From an uncultured Lachnospiraceae bacterium (GTDB lineage: Bacteria > Bacillota > Clostridia > Lachnospirales > Lachnospiraceae), in NCBI GenBank assembly GCA_910584785.1, contig CAJUDX010000056.1:1-21023 (forward strand): a stretch of 21,023 nucleotides of DNA. The letters run 5' to 3'. Of the stretch, positions 6,618-14,534 are shown piece by piece. The translations under genes and the position numbers were made by a program. Numbering within the stretch: position 1 is the first letter of the stretch; each line of letters begins with the position of its first letter. Under the pieces are notes generated by a model that was not told the origin of the DNA, searched no databases, and was given only the letters and a program-made list of their open reading frames with translations.

Positions 6618-7916
6618 ATGTTTTTATTTCGTCGATTTACTTCTCCCCTGCCTGGTCCGCCCAGGTTTTTTCTTTATCTTGAAGCGGCTCTACTTCTATT
6701 ATTAAGCCTTTCTCTTCTGTCCTCCTACACGAAGCGATATCCGCTGTTTAATCAGACAGACAGTTCACGCTATCAAATCCAGGAAGAAGTACCAGAAGCC
6801 ATAGATGGACAAAAGGGCAGCTCCAATCAGACAAAAGAAAATACAAATAAGGAAGGCGTAAACAAAGAAAATGCAAACAAAGAAAATACAAATGAAGAAA
6901 ATATTGACAGTGGAAATAAAAAAGACAGCGAAAAGAAATTTATCAAGTGGGTAGATTTTACTGTGACTGCTGAAGCAATGGATAAAGCATTTCGTCTGGA
7001 TTTAGATACCTGTTTGTCAGAGCCACATCTGAACTGGATTGAGCTATTGGCTTATCTTGGTGCGCGCTATGGCGGTGATTTTTCCCGCTATAAAGCTTCC
7101 GATTTAGATCAACTGGCACAAAAGCTGTTGAACGGAGAATCGATGGAAAACCTGACAAAGGATTTAAAGTATTATTCTTATTATGAAGAAGCCTATACTG
7201 CAGTTCTGGGGGGAATGGTTGGGGTGTTTCGTGAAGAAATTCCAGCAGAACAGGCACCGCCGACAGAAGAGAGTTCTCCACAGGAGAGTGATAGTTCTTT
7301 ACAAGAGCAGGGGAGTGAAAGCCCTCTTACATCGCCGACTGCGGATACGGTTTGGGTGACTAAATATGGATTAAAAGCGTTTTCGCCCATTGCCAAGGGG
7401 TTTCCCTACTCCGATTTTGACGATTTTGGCACGGCAAGAAGCTATGGTTTTAAACGGCAGCACTTAGGGCATGATATGATGGGGCAGGTCGGTACGCCCA
7501 TTATCGCTGTAGAATCCGGAATTGTAGAAGCCCTTGGATGGAATCAGTATGGGGGATGGCGGATAGGGATTCGTTCTTTGGATAATAAACGCTATTATTA
7601 CTATGCCCACCTGCGGAAAAACTATCCCTACCAGTCAAACCTCGAAGTGGGGAGCAGGGTGCAGGCGGGGGATGTTATCGGTTATATGGGGCGCACCGGT
7701 TACAGCCGCAAGGAAAATACCAATAATATCGATGAATCCCACCTTCATTTTGGTATCCAGCTGATTTTCGATGAATCCCAAAAAGAGGGCAATAACGAAA
7801 TCTGGATCAGCTGTTATGAATTGGTTAAATTCCTGCGCCAGAACCAGTGCCTGACAAAAAAAGTACCCGATACCAAAGAATGGCAGCGGGTATATGGTAC
7901 GGGAGAGAAAGAATAG
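6618..7916 (+). CDS. Membrane-anchored M23 family metallopeptidase
   Basis: This is a zinc endopeptidase that would cleave peptidoglycan peptides outside the membrane. One N-terminal membrane segment (about residues 17-36) is followed by a low-complexity linker rich in Asn, Lys and Glu (about 66-106, units like NKENANKENTNEEN). A helical domain follows (about 111-205), then a Pro/Glu/Ser linker and the LytM/M23 domain (about 275-385). Zinc ligands are His282 and Asp286 (HLGHD) and His377 (HLHFG); His331 (YAHLRK) is the usual catalytic histidine. AAAGGAG at 6605-6611 is 6 bases before the ATG. The family includes sporulation proteins such as SpoIIQ and LytH; a spore role here is inference from the promoter. 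It is convergent with the NusG-II gene (21-base gap), and no terminator is evident between them. Confidence 0.9.
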   Translation: MFLFRRFTSPLPGPPRFFLYLEAALLLLLSLSLLSSYTKRYPLFNQTDSSRYQIQEEVPEAIDGQKGSSNQTKENTNKEGVNKENANKENTNEENIDSGNKKDSEKKFIKWVDFTVTAEAMDKAFRLDLDTCLSEPHLNWIELLAYLGARYGGDFSRYKASDLDQLAQKLLNGESMENLTKDLKYYSYYEEAYTAVLGGMVGVFREEIPAEQAPPTEESSPQESDSSLQEQGSESPLTSPTADTVWVTKYGLKAFSPIAKGFPYSDFDDFGTARSYGFKRQHLGHDMMGQVGTPIIAVESGIVEALGWNQYGGWRIGIRSLDNKRYYYYAHLRKNYPYQSNLEVGSRVQAGDVIGYMGRTGYSRKENTNNIDESHLHFGIQLIFDESQKEGNNEIWISCYELVKFLRQNQCLTKKVPDTKEWQRVYGTGEKE

Positions 7917-7937
7917 ATAAAGCTTAGAAGAAACAGT

Positions 7938-8336
7938 CTATTTGTCACCGATTACCCAGACAAACATTAAATTTGGCAGACAGGTAATGGAATCGCCGTC
8001 CATCGACTGTTTTCCCTGGTAAACACAGATTTTGTCCGCACAGGAGGCATTAGAGCACCAGATTTCACCATCCTTGACCACCAGCTGATTGGTGCCATGG
8101 TGTGCGCCTTCAATGGTAATTTCCTGATCTTTGGATAAATCCAGAACCTGAACCACCTTTCCATCGACACTGACTTCGGCGCGCAGAGCAGGGGTTCGAT
8201 GGGTGAAATAATAACCTGCACTTAAAGCGGCGCAGATCAATAATAAAACAACAAGTAAAATAAGATCGTTTTTTTTGGTTTTGGTGTGAACCGGGTTATG
8301 GCTGCTGCCTGAAAAGTTTTTGTTTATAATGTTCAT
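7938..8336 (-). CDS. NusG domain II-containing membrane protein
   Basis: This 132-residue protein has a membrane segment at about 24-44 and then one extracytoplasmic NusG domain II (PF07009-like). Conserved features are SVDGKVV, the cysteines of WCSNASCADKICVYQG (Cys94, Cys99, Cys104), Cys119 in SITCLPN, and the final block LMFVWVIG. Proteins of this kind often sit beside FMN-binding, ApbE and Rnf-type genes in Clostridia and are thought to serve exported flavin redox systems; the exact role is unknown. Here it is divergent from a flavinylated reductase, which fits. AGGAG (minus strand, about 8343-8347) precedes the ATG by 7 bases. The cysteines could form disulfides or bind a cofactor (inference). 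Confidence 0.85.
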   Translation of the reverse strand: MNIINKNFSGSSHNPVHTKTKKNDLILLVVLLLICAALSAGYYFTHRTPALRAEVSVDGKVVQVLDLSKDQEITIEGAHHGTNQLVVKDGEIWCSNASCADKICVYQGKQSMDGDSITCLPNLMFVWVIGDK

Positions 8337-8393
8337 AAAAATCTCCTGAAATGATAGCTTTGCTTCCAGATGCTTTGGGCTGAATAAAATAAA

Positions 8394-8422
8394 ATTATAA
8401 CGCCCGACAGAAGGGAAAGCAA
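8394..8422 (-). promoter_or_regulatory. Sigma-A promoter for the NusG-II gene
   Basis: On the minus strand, TTGCTT (plus 8417-8422), 17 bases and TATAAT (plus 8394-8399). The start near plus 8387 gives about 50 bases of leader. It is divergent from the flavoprotein promoter 67 bases away, so both could share control. Confidence 0.6.
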
Positions 8423-8488
8423 GGGTTTGTTATTTATTCCAAAAAAAAAGTCAAAATATACAAAAAATTTGTAAAGATACTTTCTTTG

Positions 8489-8517
8489 TTGACAGAAAAA
8501 TAACAAAGAGATAAAAT
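8489..8517 (+). promoter_or_regulatory. Sigma-A promoter of the flavoprotein gene
   Basis: TTGACA (8489-8494), 17 bases and TAAAAT (8512-8517). Transcription from about 8524 would place the ribosome site GGAGG (8538-8542) close to the 5' end. Confidence 0.75.
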
Positions 8518-8548
8518 AGTAAACAAATACAAGAAAGGGAGGAAGATT

Positions 8549-10759
8549 GTGAAAGCAGATAATCAAAAAACAAAGCTTTATGCCGGGCTTGGGATTATGG
8601 TTTTGGCTTCTGTGGCGGTAATCGCCTTCACAGAACCAGCATATAAGGCATTAAGCAAGGCAGGAAGAGTAGAGAAAACGGAGCATATTTACACTCCTGG
8701 TACTTATGAGGGAGAGGCTCAGGGTTTTGGCGGAGCAGTTAAGGCTTCGGTTACAGTAGATGAGGTTTATATCAATGAGGTAAAACTTACCGGCGAGGGG
8801 GAGACGCCAGATATCGGCGGAGCTGCTCTCAGTGCATTGGAAATGGAAATTTGCAAGCAGCAGACCATTGAGATCGATGGTGTTTCTGGTGCGACCATTA
8901 CCAGCGATGCAGTTAAAGAGGCAGTGGGAAAGGCTCTGAAGGCAGCGATGGGTGAGGAGGTCGTGGAAGAGGAACCTACGACAGAGGCCGCAGCGGTTGT
9001 CACGGAGGGAACTTATGCTCCCGGAACCTACAGTGCAGAGGTGCGGGGCATGAAGGCCATGACGATTACCACTACGTTTGATCAGGACAGCATTACGGAT
9101 ATCCAGGTTGAGCATGAGGAAACCGAAGGGATTGGCGCTCCGATTGTTGATTCAATGAAAGCGACGATTCTGGAGATTCAGGGTCTGGGTATCGATGCGG
9201 TGTCCGGCGCAACCCTGACCAGCAATGCGATGATTGACGGTGTGGCGGAGTGTGCTAGACAGGCCGGAGCTGATGTGGATGCATTAAAGGCGATCAAGCC
9301 TGCGGCAAAAGAAAAAGAAGCTGATCAGGAGCTTGAGACAGATGTCCTGGTACTGGGCGCCGGCGGCGCTGGTATGGCAGCTGCAGTGACGGCAAACCAG
9401 AATAATAAAGAAGTTATCGTAATTGAAAAGACCGGGCAGATGGGTGGAAATACTATTATGGCGGGCGGTGCGTTAAATGCAGTAGATGACGGCAGCGAAA
9501 CCGCATTGGCAAATAAGGACAGTGTAGACTTCCATTATGAGCAGACCTTTAACGGTGGCGATAAGCAGGGCGATCCTGAACTGGTTCGGATTCTGGTGGA
9601 GAATGCATGGGATGGCGTTGAATGGTTAAAGAGCCTGGGCATGGAATTTCAGCCTGGAACCTTTACCGTAACCGGCGGCATGTGGCAGAGGGCGCACAAG
9701 CCAGTAGAGCCGGAGGGTGTGGGCTTCTTTAAAACCTATCAGGCTTATATGGATTCCCATGAAGGAATTACCATGATGTACCATACAAAGGCGGAAGAAC
9801 TGATCGTCGAGGACGGCGTGGTGGTCGGCGCGGTGTGTACCGGAGAGACAGGCAATAAAATCACCGTAAAAGCAAAGAATGGTGTTGTTTTGGCAACGGG
9901 CGGTTTTGGTCAGAATGTTGAAATGCGTATGGCAGCAAATGAAGAGACTAAGCTGTGGCCTACCCTAGATGAAACTATTCCATCAACGAATACCTCTGCG
10001 ATTACCGGCGACGGTATCCGTATGGCAGAAGAGGTAGGCGCTGAATTGGTGCAGATGGGGAATATTCAGCTCCTTCCGCTTGGCGATCCCAATACTGGTT
10101 CCCTGAGTGGAAATATTGAACACGCAGTAGAGTCCCGTATCTTTGTCAATATTCATGGTGATCGTTTTGTCAATGAAGGCGGACGCCGTGATGAGATGAC
10201 CCTTGGCTTGTTTGCACAGCCTGAAACGACCATGTTCATTATTATGGACAGCGATGGTTATCCGACTGGGGAAGAACTAAATAATTTTGGTGAAACCATT
10301 AACAGCCTGGTGGCAGACGGGCGTGCTTATAAGGCGGATACCCTGGAAGAACTGGCAGAGCAGATCGGTGTTCCCGCAGAGAATTTAACGGCGGCAGTTG
10401 AAGAATATAACCGCCACTGCCTGGGCGGAGATCTGGAAGGCCAGGAAGATGAATTTGGCAGAACCCTGTTTACAGACTCCGGCAAGGAGAACGACGGAAT
10501 TAACGATCCGCCGTATTATGCAGCTGAACGTGTGCCGACGGTTCATCATACCATGGGCGGCGTTAAAATTAATGCGCAGACTCAGGTGTTAAATAAAGAT
10601 GGTGAAGCTATCCCGAATCTTTTTGCAGCAGGTGAGGTTACTGGTGGAATCCATGGAAGCAACCGTCTGGGTGGAAATGCATTGACGGATACGGTAGTAT
10701 TTGGTCGCATTGCCGGACAGAGTGCATCGGAGAGCAGTTCCGGCATTGGCGGGGAATAA
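8549..10759 (+). CDS. Exported flavoprotein reductase with two FMN-binding domains and an FAD domain
   Basis: This 736-residue protein belongs to the fumarate reductase/flavocytochrome c-like family that reduces an organic acceptor outside the membrane. Residues about 10-28 form a signal or anchor helix. FMN-binding domain 1 (about 48-133) ends with DGVSGATITS and domain 2 (about 156-238) with DAVSGATLTS; Thr116 and Thr222 are the predicted sites of covalent FMN attachment by ApbE. The FAD domain starts at VLVLGAGGAGMAAAV (about 266-280). Likely active-site residues are His383 (AHKP), Arg546/547 (EGGRRDE), His666/667 (HHTMGG) and Arg706 (GSNRLGGN). There are no heme CXXCH motifs. The substrate (fumarate, urocanate, an acrylate or other) cannot be read from sequence. 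The start is GTG 8549, 6 bases after GGAGG. ApbE is not in the window. Confidence 0.9.
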   Translation: MKADNQKTKLYAGLGIMVLASVAVIAFTEPAYKALSKAGRVEKTEHIYTPGTYEGEAQGFGGAVKASVTVDEVYINEVKLTGEGETPDIGGAALSALEMEICKQQTIEIDGVSGATITSDAVKEAVGKALKAAMGEEVVEEEPTTEAAAVVTEGTYAPGTYSAEVRGMKAMTITTTFDQDSITDIQVEHEETEGIGAPIVDSMKATILEIQGLGIDAVSGATLTSNAMIDGVAECARQAGADVDALKAIKPAAKEKEADQELETDVLVLGAGGAGMAAAVTANQNNKEVIVIEKTGQMGGNTIMAGGALNAVDDGSETALANKDSVDFHYEQTFNGGDKQGDPELVRILVENAWDGVEWLKSLGMEFQPGTFTVTGGMWQRAHKPVEPEGVGFFKTYQAYMDSHEGITMMYHTKAEELIVEDGVVVGAVCTGETGNKITVKAKNGVVLATGGFGQNVEMRMAANEETKLWPTLDETIPSTNTSAITGDGIRMAEEVGAELVQMGNIQLLPLGDPNTGSLSGNIEHAVESRIFVNIHGDRFVNEGGRRDEMTLGLFAQPETTMFIIMDSDGYPTGEELNNFGETINSLVADGRAYKADTLEELAEQIGVPAENLTAAVEEYNRHCLGGDLEGQEDEFGRTLFTDSGKENDGINDPPYYAAERVPTVHHTMGGVKINAQTQVLNKDGEAIPNLFAAGEVTGGIHGSNRLGGNALTDTVVFGRIAGQSASESSSGIGGE

Positions 10760-10787
10760 ATTAAGATGAGTAAATACAGATAAAAAG

Positions 10788-10834
10788 ACAGGGCATCCTG
10801 CGCAAGGTCAGGGTGCCCTGTTTGTCTCTTTTTT
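10788..10834 (+). terminator. Bidirectional intrinsic terminator
   Basis: A 13-base-pair stem (ACAGGGCATCCTG with CAGGGTGCCCTGT) closes an 8-base loop and is followed by a T-rich run ending TTTTTT on the plus strand. AAAAAG before the stem gives a T-tract on the minus strand, so it can also end the convergent MBL gene. Confidence 0.82.
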
Positions 10835-10890
10835 CAGAAATGTTCTGGCAGCATTTTGCTTTTCAGATATGCGCTGGTATTCTACGCATG

Positions 10891-11694
10891 TCATAAAGGA
10901 ATAATCTCACCGTCATCTGGTACCAGCAGGTTTCCATGATAATACTGCTGACCTTCTTTGGTATATTCTTCTTTTCGCACCGCCAAGTGTTTGTCCTCGG
11001 TATGCCAGAGCACAAGATGGGGAATGTTTAGCTGCTGGGCTAACTGGCAGGCTTCTTTTACCGTGCTGTGGTGCTTTTCATAGGGCTGGAACTTCTCCCG
11101 ATCCCGGTACAGGCAAAAGGCTTCATGAAGCAGCCATGTGCTTCCTGCGATATACGCTTCGCAGTTTTCATTATAAGGTTCATCTCCCGCACAGGCCAGC
11201 TTCTGCCCGTTATCCAAGCGGATAGTAAACCCAAACTGCGGTGCCTTGGTCGAGTGAATATCAAAAAAGGTGACAGAATGATCTAAAATTACCCGCTCTT
11301 CTCCATCGTCAACCGGAATTATCTGTATTCTGTCCCCGATTAGTCTGATAATTTTATTCTGCAGGGTAAGGCGACAGAGCGTAAGAAGAGTTTCAACCAG
11401 TCCGGCATGACAGTAAATCGATAACGTGCCATTATAGTTTCCTTTATTTATTTGCTGACCAATCATCCGCACCATCCAGACCACACCCAGGATATGATCG
11501 GTGTGCTCGTGGGTGACAAATAGATGGTGAATGGCAGTCAGAGGTACGTTCATATCCTCTAAGATTTTAAGAATCCCATTTCCTCCGCCTGCATCTACCA
11601 TAAAAAATTCATCCTGTATACGAATGGCAAAGCACGTATTATAACATCGGGAAACGGCAGCATTGCCCGTACCAAAAACATAAAGCTGTTCCAT
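10891..11694 (-). CDS. RNase Z-like MBL-fold metallo-hydrolase
   Basis: The metallo-beta-lactamase motif HEHTDH (His62, His64, Asp66, His67) is intact. CAGDEPYN, LLHEAF, HSTVKEA and LVLWHTED follow in the order seen in tRNase Z-related proteins (GD, HEA, HSTxxEA and a late histidine). The first strand MEQLYVFGTGNA fits the fold. It probably is a phosphodiesterase of this superfamily; true tRNA 3'-end processing is not shown, and the overall sequence is less typical than housekeeping RNase Z. I chose the start at 11694 (267 residues), which has GGAGG 7 bases upstream; the open frame extends 18 codons further without support. It is divergent from fbp. Confidence 0.8.
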   Translation of the reverse strand: MEQLYVFGTGNAAVSRCYNTCFAIRIQDEFFMVDAGGGNGILKILEDMNVPLTAIHHLFVTHEHTDHILGVVWMVRMIGQQINKGNYNGTLSIYCHAGLVETLLTLCRLTLQNKIIRLIGDRIQIIPVDDGEERVILDHSVTFFDIHSTKAPQFGFTIRLDNGQKLACAGDEPYNENCEAYIAGSTWLLHEAFCLYRDREKFQPYEKHHSTVKEACQLAQQLNIPHLVLWHTEDKHLAVRKEEYTKEGQQYYHGNLLVPDDGEIIPL

Positions 11695-11785
11695 GATCTG
11701 TCCTCCATTATCAATAAGGGTGTTTTCTGTATTCTTTATACTTTTCACACAAGCGGGAAATGTTCTTCCCTCTGCCTGTCTTTTC

Positions 11786-11794
11786 TGCTATAAT
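11786..11794 (+). promoter_or_regulatory. Extended -10 promoter of fbp
   Basis: TGCTATAAT is a perfect extended -10 element. The -35 position 17 bases upstream (TTCCCT) is poor, as often tolerated with TG-extended promoters. The start near 11801 lies about 57 bases before the chosen ATG. Confidence 0.6.
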
Positions 11795-11857
11795 AGCAAA
11801 AAAGTGGTAGAAAAACAATGCTAATTTTGTAATATAAAGACGATGGGGAGGAATACG

Positions 11858-13795
11858 ATGAGAGATTTGGACTATTTAAAACTTTTAGCGAAGGAGTATC
11901 CGACGGTGCGTTCTGCCTGCAGTGAGATTATTAATCTCCGTGCCATTCTGGGACTGCCCAAGGGAACCGAGTATTTTTTCAGCGATCTTCATGGGGAATA
12001 TGAGGCCTTTATCCATCTGCTGAAAAGCTCATCGGGAATTATCAGGGAGAAAATCCGGGCGACGTTTGGCTATATTATTCCAGAAGAGGAACAAATGGAG
12101 CTGGCAAATTTAATTTATTATCCCGACCGCATGATAAATAAGATGACTCTGACGGGAAAGAATACAGAGGACTGGCAGAAGGTGACGATTTATCGTCTTG
12201 TCCGTATCTGCAAGGAGGTTTCCTCCAAATATACCCGCTCTAAGGTAAGGAAGAAAATGCCCCAGGAATTTGCCTACGCCATTGACGAGCTTCTCCATGT
12301 GGATGATAATGACGAAAACAAAAAGGTTTATTACAGTGAAATTATCCAGACGATTTTGGATGTGGAGATTGCAGATAAGTTTATTATTGCGCTCTGTGAG
12401 CTGATTCAAAATCTGACAATTGATAATCTGCATATTATCGGTGATATTTTTGACAGGGGGCCCCGTGCTGATATTATTTTGAATGAATTGATGCACTTCC
12501 ATGATGTGGATATCCAGTGGGGGAACCATGATATTTCCTGGATGGGAGCGGCAACAGGAAATCTTGCGAGTATTTGTGTGGTGCTGCGCATTGCCATCAG
12601 CTATAATAGCTTTGATGTGCTTGAGGATGGCTATGGGATTAATCTTCGTCCCCTGTCCATGTTTGCCGCCAATCTATACCGCGATGATCCCTGCCAGCGT
12701 TTTCAGCCGAAGATTCTGGATGAAAATATCTATGATGCCGTAGATCCGGGCCTTGCGGCGAAGATGCATAAGGCGCTCGCGGTGATGCAGTTTAAGGTTG
12801 AAGGTCAGATTATTCAGCGTCACCCTGATTACCAGATGGAAGAGAGGATGCTGTTAAGCCATGTGGATTTTGAAAAGGGAACAGTGAGGATAGGCGGGAA
12901 GGAATACCCTATGTTGGATATGTATTTCCCAACTGTCGATCCAAAGGACCCTCTGCGGCTTACCGGAGAGGAGGAGGAGCTTTTGCACACCCTTGCCCTT
13001 TCGTTTAAACACAGTGAGCTTTTACACAGGCATATTAAGTTTTTATACAGCCATGGCTCCTTGTATAAGTGCTGTAATTCCAACCTTCTCTACCACGGCT
13101 GTATTCCAATGAAGAAGGACGGAAGTTTTGAGGAGATGGTGGTTGACGGGGTAAGTTATTCGGGTAAGTCACTGATGGACTTGATTGACCAGCGGGTACA
13201 AAAGGCGTACTTCCTGCCGGAGTCTGACCCGGAGAAGGCAAAGTGCAGGGATTTTATGTGGTATCTCTGGTGCGGAGCGAAATCGCCGGTGTTTGGAAAG
13301 GATAGGATGACCACATTTGAACATTATTTCGTCGAGGATAAGGCTGTTCATAAAGAAAATATGAATCCTTACTATAAATTAAGCCAGGAAGTGGAATACT
13401 GTGATAAGATTTTGCGGGAGTTTGGGCTTCCCACGAAGGGTTCTCATATTATTAATGGTCATGTGCCAGTCAAGATTAAGGATGGAGAGACACCGGTGAA
13501 GGCTGATGGAAAACTTTATGTAATTGACGGTGGATTGTCAAAGGCCTATCAATCAAAAACAGGGATTGCAGGTTATACCCTGATTTATAATTCCCATCAT
13601 CTGGCGCTGGCTGAACATAAGCCGTTTGATCCCGCGAAGGAGAGCACGCCGCGGGTTTCCATTGTGGAAAAGATGAAGCGGCGGGTGATGGTTGCCGATA
13701 CCGATATGGGTGTGGGGCTGACGGCACAGATTGAAGATTTGAAGGAGTTAGTCAATGCATACCGGGAAGGCGTCCTGAAGGAAAGGGTACATTAA
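11858..13795 (+). CDS. fbp: Fructose-1,6-bisphosphatase, class III
   Basis: This enzyme dephosphorylates fructose 1,6-bisphosphate in gluconeogenesis. It is the Firmicutes class III type with a calcineurin-like metallophosphatase core: FSDLHGEYEAF at about 41-51, IIGDIFDRGPRADIIL and QWGNHDISWMGAATG around 195-235. Further family blocks include LYSHGSLYK, HGCIPMKKDGSF, MWYLWCGAKSPVFGKDRMTTF and INGHVPVKIKDGE. The 645 residues compare with about 670 in Bacillus subtilis. The start at 11858 is preferred because GGGGAGG lies 6 bases before it; an in-frame ATG at 11843 precedes that ribosome site. The DUF1700-like gene follows by 4 bases, so the two are probably co-transcribed. Confidence 0.96.
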   Translation: MRDLDYLKLLAKEYPTVRSACSEIINLRAILGLPKGTEYFFSDLHGEYEAFIHLLKSSSGIIREKIRATFGYIIPEEEQMELANLIYYPDRMINKMTLTGKNTEDWQKVTIYRLVRICKEVSSKYTRSKVRKKMPQEFAYAIDELLHVDDNDENKKVYYSEIIQTILDVEIADKFIIALCELIQNLTIDNLHIIGDIFDRGPRADIILNELMHFHDVDIQWGNHDISWMGAATGNLASICVVLRIAISYNSFDVLEDGYGINLRPLSMFAANLYRDDPCQRFQPKILDENIYDAVDPGLAAKMHKALAVMQFKVEGQIIQRHPDYQMEERMLLSHVDFEKGTVRIGGKEYPMLDMYFPTVDPKDPLRLTGEEEELLHTLALSFKHSELLHRHIKFLYSHGSLYKCCNSNLLYHGCIPMKKDGSFEEMVVDGVSYSGKSLMDLIDQRVQKAYFLPESDPEKAKCRDFMWYLWCGAKSPVFGKDRMTTFEHYFVEDKAVHKENMNPYYKLSQEVEYCDKILREFGLPTKGSHIINGHVPVKIKDGETPVKADGKLYVIDGGLSKAYQSKTGIAGYTLIYNSHHLALAEHKPFDPAKESTPRVSIVEKMKRRVMVADTDMGVGLTAQIEDLKELVNAYREGVLKERVH

Positions 13796-13799
13796 ATTG

Positions 13800-14285
13800 A
13801 TGGAAAAGAAAGAATTTTTAGAACGTCTGGCCCGCGCGCTGGCTGGACAGGTTTCGCAGGCGGTTATTGAAGAGAATCTTCGCTATTATGACAGTTATTT
13901 GTCGGAGGAGATGGCAAAGGGGAAAACGATACATCAAGTTCTTGAGGAGCTTGGCGATCCCCGGCTGATTGCCAAAAGCATTATTGACGCTAACGGGGGG
14001 GAAAATCCCATGGCAGGTGTCTATGAGGATGCCGGCAGAAGCTTTGACGATGATAGGCGGACGATTTATCAGGAGGAAGAAGAGGAGGCCAGGAAGCGTT
14101 TCCGCAGTTATCGTATTCAGGGCTTTTGGGCAATGATCCTCCTGGTTGCGATCCTTTGCCTCGTGCTGTTGCTGGTGGGAACGATTATTGGAGGGATCTT
14201 TTTGCTGATTCGTCCCCTGCTTTTGCCCCTGCTTGTGTGCTGGCTGGTTTACTGGATGATCCGCGGCCCGCGATCGCGCGGTTAA
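13800..14285 (+). CDS. DUF1700 (HAAS-like) domain membrane protein
   Basis: The N-terminal 65 residues match the pattern of DUF1700/HAAS proteins: KKEFLERLARAL, ENLRYYDSYLSEEMAKGK, then VLEELGDPRLIAKSII. An acidic linker (QEEEEEARKR, about 91-100) leads to two hydrophobic segments at about 109-135 and 136-154. It is probably a small membrane protein of regulatory type; these are often paired with PadR regulators, but none is here. The ATG at 13800 is 4 bases after the fbp stop, with AAGGAAAGGG inside the fbp end serving as ribosome site; a TTG at 13797 is an alternative start. The terminator at 14355-14383 closes the fbp unit. Confidence 0.75.
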   Translation: MEKKEFLERLARALAGQVSQAVIEENLRYYDSYLSEEMAKGKTIHQVLEELGDPRLIAKSIIDANGGENPMAGVYEDAGRSFDDDRRTIYQEEEEEARKRFRSYRIQGFWAMILLVAILCLVLLLVGTIIGGIFLLIRPLLLPLLVCWLVYWMIRGPRSRG

Positions 14286-14354
14286 TGATCAGTGTAAATC
14301 AAAAATAAATCAGTGAAAAAGATAAAAATAAAGAATAATGTCAGATAGATGCTG

Positions 14355-14383
14355 AAAAGGGTCTGGTTATCCGGGCTCTTTTT
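14355..14383 (+). terminator. Intrinsic terminator of the fbp unit
   Basis: A 12-base-pair stem (AAAAGGGTCTGG with CCGGGCTCTTTT, three G-U pairs) has a TTAT loop and ends in TTTTT. The NlpC promoter begins 3 bases later. Confidence 0.75.
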
Positions 14384-14385
14384 GC

Positions 14386-14414
14386 TTGACAAATGTTAAA
14401 ATCCTGTTTATAAT
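14386..14414 (+). promoter_or_regulatory. Perfect-consensus sigma-A promoter of the NlpC/P60 gene
   Basis: TTGACA (14386-14391), exactly 17 bases, TATAAT (14409-14414). This is full consensus at both elements, so transcription should be strong. The start near 14421 leaves an A-rich leader of about 114 bases. Confidence 0.88.
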
Positions 14415-14534
14415 AATTACAGTGCTTTTAATAGTTTTGTAACAACTTGAAAAACAAACGTAAAAAACAAAACGGGAAAAACGAAGATTAAGCAAAAATA
14501 TAGAATAATTTTGAAGAAATAAGGAGAGTAAACG

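Noticed and set aside
8651..9115. Minus-strand frame of 154 codons opposite the FMN-binding domains
   Set aside because: The plus-strand gene has clear domains and motifs through this stretch; the antisense frame has none.
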